A stretch of DNA of 64,000 nucleotides, taken from the NCBI GenBank assembly GCA_013290125.1, contig JABCYQ010000005.1, positions 1-64,000 on the forward strand. Direction: 5' to 3'. The stretch comes from Vulcanimicrobiota bacterium (GTDB lineage Bacteria > Vulcanimicrobiota > Vulcanimicrobiia > Eremiobacterales > Eremiobacteraceae). The position numbers and the translations under genes are program-made. Positions 1 to 12,939 of the stretch are shown here, piece by piece (positions within the stretch are counted from its first letter, which is position 1; each line of letters begins with the position of its first letter). The notes beneath the pieces were generated by a model. The model was not told the origin of the DNA. It saw only the letters and a list, made by a program, of their open reading frames with translations, and ran no database searches.

Positions 1-40
1 TTCGATGAATCACCCGCGTGACATACGCTACAGCCCCGTA

Positions 41-65
41 GCAGGGCAAGCGTCGCTTGCCCTGC
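41..65. repeat. Family A palindromic repeat (GGGCAAGC-type)
   Basis: A perfect 11-bp inverted repeat with a 3-base loop, core GGGCAAGC-N3-GCTTGCCC. It lies just beyond the 3' end of the secreted repeat-protein gene. The same core recurs at many intergenic places in the window. There is no T-run, so it is a repeat first and only possibly a terminator. Confidence 0.8.
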
Positions 66-80
66 TTGTGAAACCTGCGT

Positions 81-1175
81 TTACAGAGACGGTCTCTGAT
101 TCAGAACACCGCCGCGGCGAACCGGGCCCATGGGAAGGCGCTGCGCATTCACGCCGTAGCGCTTCGCGACGATGCGGTATTCGAATGGCACGTTCGCGTG
201 ACCGCCTTGCAGTTCTCTCACCGTGAAGTCACGCGCCGTCTGACTAGCGATATACAATCCGCGGCAATCGCCTTCAGGCATCGCCCAGACGAAATACTTT
301 GCGCTTGAATCGATCACATTGGCGAACTTCGGATCGAGCGCGACGTCTGCGCGGCCGTTTGAAAGCAATCCGTCGCCGAAGTCCTCGATCGTCGGCTCGG
401 ATTCCGTGGGAGTATATTCGGTGACGGAGCGAGTTTGATGATTCCCCGCGACGCAACCATCTATGCATGAACCGCCGCTGAAAAGGAGTCCCGGAATGAA
501 GACGTCGCCGAGGTCGCTGATTTGCAGCAGATTGCTACCGTCTTGTGCCTCGATCTCCACCACGCTCGCTCCAGTGCGTGTCGTGCCGCCGATGACGCGG
601 AGCGCCGGCTGGAAATCGCCGGAATGATTTTCAAACACGCCGGCGATCCAGGAGCCCGAAACCGCAAGCAGGCCGTCATTGTTGGGTCCGCCGTCCGCCA
701 AAACGCCGGCGCCGTGGTTATTCGTCGCCGAGACGTTGCGACCGGCAACACCGTACCCGCTGCCTGCGTCGTTCTGACCATACACGCCGCTCGTGCCTGC
801 TCCCGACGTCAAGCCTTCCATTCCGTTCCAGTTAGTTGAAGTGCCGACGACGCCGGCGCCGTTTTTCGAAACGCCGCTGACGCCGGCATCGAGATTTCCG
901 GACGCGCTCAGATCCTCGCCGAGCACGCCGGCCCTGCCCGTGGTCTTCCCGGCGCTCTTGAACTTCGTCTGGCCGTGCAACGCGTTGCCGTTGGTCGATA
1001 CGCCTTTGACGGCATCGCCGCTCGAGCTATTATCCCACTCGAGACACGGCGTCGACTTCGCACAGGATAGCGCCGCTTCTATCGCAGCGCGCGCCGGCGG
1101 AATAGACGCGACCGCGAAGCCGAATCCGGTCACAACCGTCATTGCGGCAAGAATCTTTACATTCGAACTTTTCAT
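81..1175 (-). CDS. Secreted glycine-rich repeat protein with conserved C-terminal domain
   Basis: This is an exported protein of unknown function, 364 residues. The start at 1175 is preferred over an upstream in-frame one because GGAGG sits about nine bases before it and a signal peptide follows directly (hydrophobic stretch, then PPARA). The middle (about residues 50-200) is built of short degenerate units of the form GVxGxSxxGAGV. The last 110 residues form a separate domain that also ends the protein at 28117-29256, with shared elements such as RGLY, AS and VRE-QGG. No enzyme motif is visible. It could be a surface or matrix protein. The assignment as secreted is firm; the function is unknown. 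Confidence 0.8.
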   Translation of the reverse strand: MKSSNVKILAAMTVVTGFGFAVASIPPARAAIEAALSCAKSTPCLEWDNSSSGDAVKGVSTNGNALHGQTKFKSAGKTTGRAGVLGEDLSASGNLDAGVSGVSKNGAGVVGTSTNWNGMEGLTSGAGTSGVYGQNDAGSGYGVAGRNVSATNNHGAGVLADGGPNNDGLLAVSGSWIAGVFENHSGDFQPALRVIGGTTRTGASVVEIEAQDGSNLLQISDLGDVFIPGLLFSGGSCIDGCVAGNHQTRSVTEYTPTESEPTIEDFGDGLLSNGRADVALDPKFANVIDSSAKYFVWAMPEGDCRGLYIASQTARDFTVRELQGGHANVPFEYRIVAKRYGVNAQRLPMGPVRRGGVLNQRPSL

Positions 1176-1302
1176 GGCTGACTTTCCTCCCCGGTCGATG
1201 CCCCGGACGCGACACAGCGCTATCATTCGGCAACGGCTATTGCCATGATGCGAGGGTAGCAGGGTCGCGTGCGGCCTTCGTGCGGGAAGGCGCCGGGGCG
1301 GG

Positions 1303-2787
1303 TCAGACTCCGAGGGGATTGACGGGCTTCGTGCCGGTGTACATCACCACGCCCTTGGTTTCCGTGTACAGGTCGAGCGTCTGCATCGCCAGTTCGCGGC
1401 CGAATCCCGACTGCTTGTAGCCGCCAAACGGCATGCCCGGATGGATGGAGAACGGCGTGTTGATCGCCACGCCGCCGGCGCGGATGGCGTGCGCCAATCG
1501 AATGGCGCGTCCGGCGTTCTGCGTCCACACGGATGCGGCAAGACCGTAGACGCTGTCGTTGGCCAGTCGAATCGCTTCGGCTTCATCAGCAAACGTCGTG
1601 ACGACCGCGACCGGGCCGAATATCTCTTCCTGCGCCACGCGCATGTCGTTGCGCACGTTGTCGAGCACGGTCGGGAACAAGAAGTTGCCCTTCGACAGCG
1701 CGCCGTCGGGCCGCGTTCCACCGCACGCGACGCGCGCGCCTTCTTGCGCGCCGATCCCCACGTAGCCCTCGATCTTCTCCAACTGCGCGCGCGAGATGAT
1801 CGCACCGACTTGCGTCTTCGGATCAAGCGGATCCCCGACGCGCAAACTCTTCGCCTTTTCGACGAACTTGGCGATAAAAGCATCGTACACGCGCTCGTGC
1901 ACGAGCAGGCGTGACCGCGCGTCGCACGATTGCCCGGCATTATGGAAGATGCCGTACACGGCTCCGGCGACCGCGGCATCGATGTCCGCGTCGTCGAAGA
2001 TCACGCTCGGCGATTTGCCCCCGAGTTCGAGCGTCACGCGCTTGATCGTGGCGGACGCGAGCTCCATGATAGTTGCTCCGGTGCGCGTCTCACCCGTGAA
2101 CGCGATCTTGTCCACGCCCGGATGCTGTGCAAGGTGCGCCCCGATAGTGGCGCCCGGTCCAGGCAGCACATTGACGACGCCCGGCAGGCAGCCGGCTTCC
2201 AGACAGATCTGCCCGAGGATCAACGCGGTGAGCGGTGTTGGCGAAGCCGGCTTGAGGATGACGGTGTTGCCGGCGGCGATCGCGGGCGCAACTTTCCAAC
2301 CCGCCATCAGCAACGGATAATTCCACGGAATGATCTGCGCGCAGACGCCGAGCGACTCTTTCAGCGTGTAGTTGAAGTAGTTGGGAATCGAGGGAACGGT
2401 GGACCCGGTCAGTTTCGTGACGGCGCCGCCGTAGAATTCGAAGAGCTCGATGATCTGGCCGATCTCGCCTTTCGCACCGGCGATCGTCTTGCCGGTGTTG
2501 AGCACCTCGATGTGTGCGAGTTCCTCGGTCCGCTCGGTCAGGATGTTCGCGATCTTGAACAACACGCGCGCTCGGCGAGCCGGCGGCATCGTCGCCCACT
2601 TGCCCGCGTATGCCGCGCGCGCAGCGGCCACAGCCGCGTCCGCGTCGTGAATGCCGGCGGCCGCGACTTGAGCGATCTCCTCATTGGTAGCGGGATTGAT
2701 CACCGGAATATATTTCTCGGACTGCGGCTTCACGAATTCGCCGTTGATGAACAGATCGTACGTCTTCTTGTCGAGCGCGAGAGCCAT
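1303..2787 (-). CDS. NAD(P)-dependent aldehyde dehydrogenase
   Basis: This 494-residue protein oxidises an aldehyde to the carboxylic acid with NAD(P). The length is normal for the family. The catalytic Cys lies in GQSCDARSRLL (about residue 290), the general-base Glu in LELGGKSP, and the nucleotide-binding stretch is FTGETRTGA. The PWNYPLLM segment and the GGYKQSGFGRE end resemble betaine-aldehyde and related dehydrogenases, but the substrate cannot be read from sequence. The ATG at 2787 has AAGGA eight bases upstream; an ATG twelve codons further up lacks one. It stands alone, divergent from the methyltransferase gene. Confidence 0.93.
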   Translation of the reverse strand: MALALDKKTYDLFINGEFVKPQSEKYIPVINPATNEEIAQVAAAGIHDADAAVAAARAAYAGKWATMPPARRARVLFKIANILTERTEELAHIEVLNTGKTIAGAKGEIGQIIELFEFYGGAVTKLTGSTVPSIPNYFNYTLKESLGVCAQIIPWNYPLLMAGWKVAPAIAAGNTVILKPASPTPLTALILGQICLEAGCLPGVVNVLPGPGATIGAHLAQHPGVDKIAFTGETRTGATIMELASATIKRVTLELGGKSPSVIFDDADIDAAVAGAVYGIFHNAGQSCDARSRLLVHERVYDAFIAKFVEKAKSLRVGDPLDPKTQVGAIISRAQLEKIEGYVGIGAQEGARVACGGTRPDGALSKGNFLFPTVLDNVRNDMRVAQEEIFGPVAVVTTFADEAEAIRLANDSVYGLAASVWTQNAGRAIRLAHAIRAGGVAINTPFSIHPGMPFGGYKQSGFGRELAMQTLDLYTETKGVVMYTGTKPVNPLGV

Positions 2788-2874
2788 TGATGATTCCTTT
2801 GCCGTGCGGCGCATGGTGGACACTACGAGTTCACACTTGCAGGCGTCTTCTCTTGCCGATGGAACCGTTTGGCG

Positions 2875-3645
2875 ATGTTCACTGCTGCAACGTCGTACGA
2901 GCGATTCATGGGGCGATGGAGCCGCCAGTTGGCTGTGGCGTTTGCGGCATTCGCCGGAATCCGCGATGACGACCGGGTGCTCGACGTCGGTTGCGGCACG
3001 GGCGCGCTGACCGCCGCGCTACTTGCGCGGAATCCAAAGGCAAGCGTCACGGGAATCGACCCCTCGGCTTCGTTCCTCGAAAGTTGCCGAGCGAACTATC
3101 CGGCTTCTCGGTTCGTCGAGGGCGGCGCGGAGCGGTTGCCGTTCGGCGACCGAGAATTCGATGCGAGTCTTGCCTCGCTTGTGCTCGCCTTCGTTCCGGC
3201 GCCGTCCGACGCAATAACGGAGATGACGCGAGTGACCGTGCGCGGCGGAACGGTTGCGGCGACGATATGGGATCATTCAGAAGGCATGACAATGCTGCGC
3301 GCGTTTTGGGAAGCGGCAGATCAAGTCGATCCGTCGGAAAGGCCGATCGAGGCGCAACCCAGCTTGGATCGAGACGTGATAAACGCGCTTTGGCGGGCGG
3401 CCGATCTGGAGGAAGTGCGCATCGAGCCGCTCATGGTGGAAATGCCGTTCTCATCGTTTGACGACTACTGGTCGCCGTTCTTGGCTGGACAGGGGCCGGC
3501 AGGTTTGTATGCGGCGGCCGCATCCGAAGGAACTCGCGAAGCGATCGCCCGCATATTAAAAGCGCGCTTTCTCGGCGACGGTCCGGACCGGCCGTTCACC
3601 ATCCACTCGCGCGCGTGGGCGATCCGCGGCTCGGTGCCCAGCTAG
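2875..3645 (+). CDS. Class I SAM-dependent methyltransferase
   Basis: A methyltransferase of about 256 residues, of the small-molecule type. Motif I is clear (VLDVGCGTGALT, about residues 36-47), followed by an acidic residue after the second strand (GIDPS) and a post-I segment with LPFGDREFDA. The ATG at 2875 is chosen; a TTG two codons upstream is also possible. It is divergent from the aldehyde dehydrogenase and convergent with the thiolase. The substrate is not predictable; UbiE-like proteins have the same motifs but a quinone role has no support here. Confidence 0.88.
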   Translation: MFTAATSYERFMGRWSRQLAVAFAAFAGIRDDDRVLDVGCGTGALTAALLARNPKASVTGIDPSASFLESCRANYPASRFVEGGAERLPFGDREFDASLASLVLAFVPAPSDAITEMTRVTVRGGTVAATIWDHSEGMTMLRAFWEAADQVDPSERPIEAQPSLDRDVINALWRAADLEEVRIEPLMVEMPFSSFDDYWSPFLAGQGPAGLYAAAASEGTREAIARILKARFLGDGPDRPFTIHSRAWAIRGSVPS

Positions 3646-3676
3646 GCCGCGGTGCCCGGCTAAACCGTCTCTTGCG

Positions 3677-4894
<1,218 letters not shown>

Positions 4895-5005
4895 GGATTT
4901 CCTTTTGGCGAGGTGAAGTGGCTGGCTCCGGCTGATGCGACGGTAGTTCGCTCTGCGAACGCGCCGTACCCGCGTGTCGGCGTGGCCGGCCTCGGCGCCA
5001 TAAGG

Positions 5006-5581
5006 ATGCTTGCGTTGTCCGAAAACCTGAACACGATCGCCGCCATGGGCACGTTCGTCGTCATCGCCGCCACCGCGGCCGCTGCGGTGGTGCAGCTGCG
5101 CCACATGCGCGCCAACAATCAGCTCGCGGCGATCCTCGCGCTCTATCATGAGTTCGGCGACAAGGACTTGCAAGAAGCGTTTCGTTTCGTCCAGCAATAT
5201 CTTCCGCAGCGCATGACCGACCAGAACTTCCGGCAAGAGCTCGCCGCGCGCGGCTTTATCGACAACCGTCAGCACCTGGAGATCGAAGTTTTGAACTGGT
5301 TCGAGCAGATGGGCACGCTGCTCAAACACGACGTCGTCGACTCCGCGATCTTCCTCGACATATTCGGCCGGCTCACGTCCGTGTATTGGGATCTCCTTGA
5401 ACCGACGCTTGCGATCATCCGGCGACGGCGGGGCGAGAGCCAATATCAGAACTTCGAGTATCTCGCGATCCGCGCGCGAAAGTGGCTCGCGTCGCATCCT
5501 CATGGCACGATGCCAAAGGAAGTGCAGCGCCTTGGATTAGCAGATCCGTGGCTTGCCGCGGATGCGAACCTGATGCAGTAG
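5006..5581 (+). CDS. Membrane-anchored DUF4760-like protein
   Basis: A 191-residue protein of unknown function. It has one N-terminal membrane segment (about residues 10-30), then an alpha-helical cytoplasmic part with patterns such as ILALYHEFGDKDLQEAFR and WFEQMGTLL. This layout resembles DUF4760 proteins, a call made from memory of the family pattern only. The start is uncertain: the ATG at 5006 has AAGG directly against it, while a TTG at 5015 or an ATG at 5045 would give better spacing or a shorter protein. It ends one base before the Nudix gene, so the two are probably co-transcribed. Confidence 0.6.
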   Translation: MLALSENLNTIAAMGTFVVIAATAAAAVVQLRHMRANNQLAAILALYHEFGDKDLQEAFRFVQQYLPQRMTDQNFRQELAARGFIDNRQHLEIEVLNWFEQMGTLLKHDVVDSAIFLDIFGRLTSVYWDLLEPTLAIIRRRRGESQYQNFEYLAIRARKWLASHPHGTMPKEVQRLGLADPWLAADANLMQ

Positions 5582-5582
5582 C

Positions 5583-6104
5583 GTGGCGCGCATCCACGGC
5601 ACGCGCCGCATCTTCGAAGGCCGCGTCATCAGATTGCGCGTGGACGATGTCGAATACGACAACGGTGCGCGAGCGAATGTGGAGATCGTCGAGCATGACG
5701 GCGGCGTTGCTATCATCGCCCAGCCGTCGCCGCGATCCATCGTCCTCGTGAAGCAGTTACGCCCAGCTACCGGGCGCGAGTTGTGGGAAGTTCCGGCGGG
5801 CAAACTCGAGCGCGGCGAGGATCCGCTCGACTGCGCGAAACGCGAACTCGCGGAAGAGACCGGCTATCAATGCGGCGCGATCCGACAGTTGTGGACGTTC
5901 TATACCGCACCCGGATTTTGCAACGAGCGCCTGCACTTGTTCGTCGCCGAAGATTTGACGCGCGGAACTCCTCATCCCGAGGCGACGGAAGTTCTTCACA
6001 CACGCGAATTTGATCTGAACGAAGCGTGGGCGATGGTGGAACTCGATGAGCTGCCGGACGCGAAGACGCAGATCGCTTTGGCCTGGTGCAGGTCCCGCAC
6101 CTAA
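5583..6104 (+). CDS. Nudix hydrolase, ADP-ribose pyrophosphatase-like
   Basis: A 173-residue hydrolase of nucleoside-diphosphate-linked substrates. The complete Nudix box GX5EX7REUXEEXGU spans residues 73-95, with REL at 87-89 and EETG at 91-94. The N-terminal part (IVLVKQLRPATGRELWEVPAGK) and a Pro-rich position after the box fit ADP-ribose/sugar-nucleotide pyrophosphatases of the NudF type. The GTG start lies one base after the stop of the upstream gene. The exact substrate is an inference. Confidence 0.9.
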   Translation: MARIHGTRRIFEGRVIRLRVDDVEYDNGARANVEIVEHDGGVAIIAQPSPRSIVLVKQLRPATGRELWEVPAGKLERGEDPLDCAKRELAEETGYQCGAIRQLWTFYTAPGFCNERLHLFVAEDLTRGTPHPEATEVLHTREFDLNEAWAMVELDELPDAKTQIALAWCRSRT

Positions 6105-6124
6105 TCCCGCCCGTCTTTGTAGTA

Positions 6125-6152
6125 GGGCAAGCACCGCTTGCCCCGTTTTTTT
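6125..6152. terminator. Family A palindrome followed by T-run
   Basis: GGGCAAGC-ACC-GCTTGCCC forms an 8-bp stem and is followed by a run of seven T residues. It lies between the Nudix gene and the Uma2 gene. It is a copy of the interspersed family A repeat that can also act as an intrinsic terminator for the Nudix transcript. Confidence 0.6.
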
Positions 6153-6158
6153 GCCGCG

Positions 6159-6167
6159 TGATATACT
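6159..6167 (+). promoter_or_regulatory. Extended -10 promoter element of the first Uma2 gene
   Basis: TGATATACT contains TG-N-TATACT, an extended -10 element. It ends nine bases before the ATG at 6177, so transcription would begin within a few bases of the start codon and the mRNA would be nearly leaderless. The same nine bases occur before the second Uma2 gene at 30452-30460. No convincing -35 box is seen. Confidence 0.5.
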
Positions 6168-6176
6168 CTGAGTGCC

Positions 6177-6746
6177 ATGGCGCACTTGCGCGAAATCACG
6201 CTGCCGGAGACGAAGCCGGCGTTGGAATGGGTCAACGGCCGGGCGCTCCAAAAAGTGAGCCCGAAGCGGAGACACGCTCTGGCGCAGACAAAATTCGCTG
6301 TCGCCTTGGATTCGTGGGCGTGCTCCGCTCGCGCCGGCATGGTCGGCACCGAATGGCGCTTCCGACTCGCGCCTCCCGACGAAGTCAGGCGTCCGCTCGT
6401 GCCAGATGTCGCATTTCTTTCATACGCGCGCATGCCATACGCCGCGCAGCTCGAAACTGAAGTGCCCGACATCGCTCCGGACATCGCTGTTGAGATTCTG
6501 TCGCCGGGCGATCGAGCGGCCGACGTCGCAGAAAAAGTTCGCGTCTATCTGGCCTCGGGCTCCGCGGTCGTCATTCTCGTCGACCCGAACTCGCAGACTG
6601 TTATGATCCACGAACCAAGCGGCACTTGGTCGCTTGGCGCAGATGACGTGTTCGAACACGTCGCGCTCCCCGGTTTTTACCTTGCTGTCGTGGATTTATT
6701 CACGCCACCGCCACCGCCGATTTCGCAAATCTCATCGATCCCGTAG
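6177..6746 (+). CDS. Uma2-family (DUF820) putative restriction-endonuclease-fold protein
   Basis: A 189-residue protein with the Uma2/DUF820 layout. The N-terminal part contains LEWVNGRALQKVSP, followed by VPDVAFLS and PDIAVEILSPGD, where the acidic residues correspond to the PD-(D/E)XK-like core of the family, and then KVRVYLASGSAVVILVD. The biological role of these proteins is not established. It has a close paralogue at 30473-31015 with the same opening and the same promoter sequence. The start is supported by that paralogue. Confidence 0.88.
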   Translation: MAHLREITLPETKPALEWVNGRALQKVSPKRRHALAQTKFAVALDSWACSARAGMVGTEWRFRLAPPDEVRRPLVPDVAFLSYARMPYAAQLETEVPDIAPDIAVEILSPGDRAADVAEKVRVYLASGSAVVILVDPNSQTVMIHEPSGTWSLGADDVFEHVALPGFYLAVVDLFTPPPPPISQISSIP

Positions 6747-6803
6747 TAGGGCAAGCAACGCCAAGCAAACATAACGTGGGCCGACTAGCGTCGGCCCCTT
6801 CAG
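6744..6803. repeat. Half family A plus family B palindromic repeat
   Basis: GTAGTAGGGCAAGC appears here without its right arm (6744-6762). It is followed by a family B palindrome GGGCCGAC-TAGC-GTCGGCCC ending in CCTTC (6778-6803). They sit between the convergent Uma2 and archaemetzincin-like genes. Confidence 0.7.
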
Positions 6804-6831
6804 ATAGTTTGGATCAGAAAGTTTGAACCGG

Positions 6832-7362
6832 TCAGCGATTTGCGCGGACGCGTTTGTCGCACGCGTCGCAGAAATACGTCAGCTTCGCATCGATATCGAA
6901 GACCGAATGGCTCAGGTACATCGCGCAGCGAGTATTGTGGCAATGCTTGAGCGCGAACGAGTGGCCGAGCGCGTGCACGCATTCCTTAAGCGTGCGTTGG
7001 AAGAGCGCGTCGTCGTTCGGCGCCTCGTTCGTGAATTCGGGCCGCAGCCGGAACGTCGAGACGACGCCCACGCGATCGGTGTCGCTCGCGTCCCCATAGA
7101 TGAACGGATGCGACGTCTTGTACAGATCGCTTGCCATGATGCCGAGCAGAAACCCGTCGCGCGCGGGATATGCCGCCAGCAGACGATTGAAGACCGTGTT
7201 GAGAAAGAACTGACCGCGCGTGAGGTTGGCTTGCGTCGGCGAGAGGGTGAGCGGCTTTTCAATTGCGAACTTATGGAAGAATCTCTCCTCCAGACATGGC
7301 GCCAATCGTTCGCAGAAACCGGATCCGACTCCATTGATCGGAACGAGACTTATCTTTTCCAA
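6832..7362 (-). CDS. Archaemetzincin-like protein with altered active site
   Basis: A 176-residue homologue of archaemetzincins, a zinc metallopeptidase family with the signature HExxHxxGxxHCx4CxMx17CxxC. Here the three zinc-ligand positions are kept (H130, H134, H140), as are the Cys residues C141, C146, C165 and C168 and M148. The catalytic Glu after H130 is Ala (HALGH), and the family Gly is also Ala (residue 137). The start is the TTG at 7362, because LVPI is the usual N-terminus and longer forms would run through acpS, which is divergent. It probably binds zinc but may not cleave peptides. Archaemetzincins are common in archaea and rare in bacteria. Confidence 0.8.
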   Translation of the reverse strand: MEKISLVPINGVGSGFCERLAPCLEERFFHKFAIEKPLTLSPTQANLTRGQFFLNTVFNRLLAAYPARDGFLLGIMASDLYKTSHPFIYGDASDTDRVGVVSTFRLRPEFTNEAPNDDALFQRTLKECVHALGHSFALKHCHNTRCAMYLSHSVFDIDAKLTYFCDACDKRVRANR

Positions 7363-7446
7363 TACCGATCCGGCCGCGCAAGCTCGGCCGCTCCAACGCG
7401 CCGTGAGTTCGGTCGGATTCCGTTTCAGTCCTCCGGATGTCGTCAC

Positions 7447-7851
7447 ATGATCCTCGGAGTGGGCATCGATGTCGCAGATGTTGCGCGCTATCACTTCGAT
7501 GAGATTCAGCTTGCGCGCTTTGCGAAGAAGATCTACACCGAGGCGGAGATGGCGCACGCGATGAAACATCGTCACTTCGCCGAACGGCTCGCCGGCGCGT
7601 TTGCGGCGAAAGAAGCGACGCGCAAAGCATTCGGCCACGCGATCCCGTGGCGGCTGATGGGCGTGCGGCACGAGCGCAGCGGCAAGCCCTACATGGAATT
7701 GCTCGGGCGCGCGTCGGCCTTACCGGCCTTGCGCGGCGTCAGGAGGATGCACGTGAGCATCACACACACGAAGTCCACGGCTGTGGCGGTCGTCATATTG
7801 GAAGGCGACGAGCCGCAGGCAGCCGCATCGGCCGAGGTGGCCGCGCGATGA
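7447..7851 (+). CDS. acpS: Holo-[acyl-carrier-protein] synthase
   Basis: A 134-residue 4'-phosphopantetheinyl transferase that moves the phosphopantetheine arm from CoA to acyl carrier protein. The magnesium-binding motifs are both present: GVGIDVADVAR with Asp8, and FAAKEATRKA with Glu56. The length is typical of AcpS. The stop overlaps the nnr start (ATGA), so the two are translationally coupled, as in many bacteria where acpS and nnr are neighbours. Confidence 0.95.
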   Translation: MILGVGIDVADVARYHFDEIQLARFAKKIYTEAEMAHAMKHRHFAERLAGAFAAKEATRKAFGHAIPWRLMGVRHERSGKPYMELLGRASALPALRGVRRMHVSITHTKSTAVAVVILEGDEPQAAASAEVAAR

Positions 7852-9419
7852 ATGCACTCACCGCCGCCGAGATGCGCGCTGCCGATATGCGCACGGTCGA
7901 CGATGTCGGCATCCCGGAATCCATCCTCATGGAATCCGCAGGTCGCGCCGTCGCCGATCTCGCGCGCGACTTCGTCGACGACTTGGAAGGCGATCCCATC
8001 CGCATTGCGATCGTCGCCGGTCCCGGTAACAACGGCGGCGACGCGCTCGTCGCGGCACGCCATCTCATGCAGCTCGGTTTCGAACCAGACGTCTACATGG
8101 CGGCGAAAGCCAGTGATTGCAACGAACTGTGTCGGGTACAGCTCGATATCATGGAAGGTCTCGGCGCGTCGATCAGCTATCTGCGCGATCAATCCCCCGA
8201 GTTTTTCCGGTCCGGCCTGCGCGCCGCCGCGCTCATCGTCGACGGTCTGCTCGGCACCGGCGCGAGCGGTCCTTTGCGCGAGCCGTATAAGAGCTGGGTC
8301 AACGAGATCAACATCGCCGGTCGCGAAGTGATCGCCGTCGACGCCCCTACCGGCGTCGATCCGTCGTCGGGCGGCGTTCCCGGACCGGCTGTCACTGCAA
8401 CTGCCACGGTCACGATGGCTGCGCCGAAGGTCGGACTCTTGCTCTATCCTGCAGCCTCATATGTCGGCGAGCTCTGGGTCGCGAACATCGGAATTCCTCC
8501 GTCGGTGCTCGCGGAGTCCGGCGGGCGCTATCACGTGATGACCAAGGAACAGTTCTTCTATTGGCTGCCGCATCGCAGTCCGCAGGCGGACAAACGGACC
8601 GCGGGCGACGTGGTCATCATCGGCGGCAGCGCGAACTTCGTGGGCGCACCCGTGATGGCTGCGCAAGGCGCATTGCGCGCGGGCGCGGGCTATGTGACGA
8701 TCGCGTGCCCGTCGAGCGCGGCAGCGGCGATCAGCTATCACACTCTCGAGCCCGTCCTCGCGCCATGGCCGGCGACTGACGACGCGCAGACGGTCGTCAA
8801 CGCACTACTCGAGACGACGCGCCACGCCGGCGCGGTCGTCATCGGTCCCGGTCTCGGCCGCGACGAGTTCACGCAGACGATCGTACGCTCGTATCTCGCG
8901 GCTACGGCGCGACCGCTCGTCGTCGACGCCGACGCGCTCTTCGCACTCTCGGGCCACACGGATATCATCAAAGATAAGAAGGCGGTGCTCACGCCGCATG
9001 CGGGCGAATTCGCGCGGTTGTTGGGCGAACACGCCGATGCCGCGATCGCCAATAGGATGAAGGCGGCCGACGAATTCGCGACATCGCTGGATGCGACGCT
9101 GCTGCTGAAAGGTCCGCGCTCGATCATCGCGACGAAGGAAGCGTCCTACGTCAACCTGACGGGCAACTCGCTTCTGGCCACGGCCGGTTCGGGCGATGTG
9201 TTGAGCGGCATGACGGGAGCCATGCTCGCTGCGGGTTGTTCATCGCGGCAAGCCGCGGCAATCGCGGCGTTCTGGCACGGCGTCACGAGCGACTACCTCG
9301 CATCGCTGGAAAAGCACAGCATCACGGCGAGCGATATTCCCGCGGCGCTGCAAGACGCGCTGAAGTGGCTCGACGAGCGCGAAGAGGACGACGACGGCTA
9401 TCTGACGCGCGTGGTCTAG
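7848..9419 (+). CDS. nnr: Bifunctional NAD(P)H-hydrate epimerase / ADP-dependent dehydratase
   Basis: A 523-residue fusion that repairs hydrated NAD(P)H. The N-terminal epimerase domain (YjeF_N, about 1-215) shows GPGNNGGDALVAARHL and DAPTGVDPSSG. The C-terminal dehydratase domain (about 235-510) shows GGSANFVGAP, VIGPGLGRDE, VVDADALFAL, LTPHAGEFARL and TAGSGDVLSGMTG. The ATG at 7848 overlaps the acpS stop by four bases. Domain order and length are those of the standard bacterial fusion. Confidence 0.95.
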   Translation: MNALTAAEMRAADMRTVDDVGIPESILMESAGRAVADLARDFVDDLEGDPIRIAIVAGPGNNGGDALVAARHLMQLGFEPDVYMAAKASDCNELCRVQLDIMEGLGASISYLRDQSPEFFRSGLRAAALIVDGLLGTGASGPLREPYKSWVNEINIAGREVIAVDAPTGVDPSSGGVPGPAVTATATVTMAAPKVGLLLYPAASYVGELWVANIGIPPSVLAESGGRYHVMTKEQFFYWLPHRSPQADKRTAGDVVIIGGSANFVGAPVMAAQGALRAGAGYVTIACPSSAAAAISYHTLEPVLAPWPATDDAQTVVNALLETTRHAGAVVIGPGLGRDEFTQTIVRSYLAATARPLVVDADALFALSGHTDIIKDKKAVLTPHAGEFARLLGEHADAAIANRMKAADEFATSLDATLLLKGPRSIIATKEASYVNLTGNSLLATAGSGDVLSGMTGAMLAAGCSSRQAAAIAAFWHGVTSDYLASLEKHSITASDIPAALQDALKWLDEREEDDDGYLTRVV

Positions 9420-9990
9420 ATACTGTCTGGATTCGATGGCATCCCCGGTTTAGGTTGCTTCGATTTCGCTGATGCGACTGACGGCTGTTTCTTCCACAGT
9501 GCGTCCGGTCCGGGTGGCAATTTGTCCATGTTCTTGAGGAACATCGTCAGCTGCCAGATCTGCGTATCGTTCAAAGAGCCCCCGAACGCCGGCATCCCGG
9601 TCAGTCTGATTCCGTGAGCGATTTTCCAATAGATCTCGCTGTCGGGATCGTCCGGCGCGCTGAACTTGGCAAAGCGCGGCGGATGCTGGTAAAGCCCGCT
9701 CGCGATGTTCGAAGAGTTGCCGTCCGACGCCGCGTGGCAGACCATGCAATTCGAAGCATAGAGTCTTATGCCGGCGTCGAGGTTCTCGTCTGTGAGCGGA
9801 AGCGGGTTTATCGCCGAGCCCGCTTCGCGCGCGATCGTGGCGTCCAACGACGTGCGTGCGGCCCAGCGTTCGAAGGCGCTCGGCCGTGCGTCTGCGTTTG
9901 CCGGCACAAGGCCGAAAGAAAGGGCCGCGTAGGCGGCAAGTACGCCAAGCACCACGATCAGCGCGGCCCCGGCCGCCATCCATCGGATCA

Positions 9991-9994
<4 letters not shown>
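9416..9994 (-). CDS. Membrane-anchored class I c-type cytochrome
   Basis: A 192-residue monohaem cytochrome. An N-terminal hydrophobic segment (about 7-27) anchors or exports it. The haem motif is CMVCH (Cys83, Cys86, His87), and the likely distal ligand is Met134 in LTGMPAFGG. The motif YASNCMVCHA and the tail IWQLTMFL are typical of cytochromes of the CccA/cbb3-subunit type. The start codon overlaps the stop of the upstream HAD gene by four bases and has AAGGAG upstream. It is convergent with nnr, overlapping it by four bases. Confidence 0.92.
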
Positions 9995-12921
<2,927 letters not shown>

Positions 12922-12939
12922 GATTTATCCTTAAGACAA

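Noticed and set aside
4895-5503. N-terminal extension of the thiolase by about 200 codons
   Set aside because: It lies antisense to the 5006-5581 gene, and the thiolase family begins at the ATG at 4894, which has its own ribosome site.
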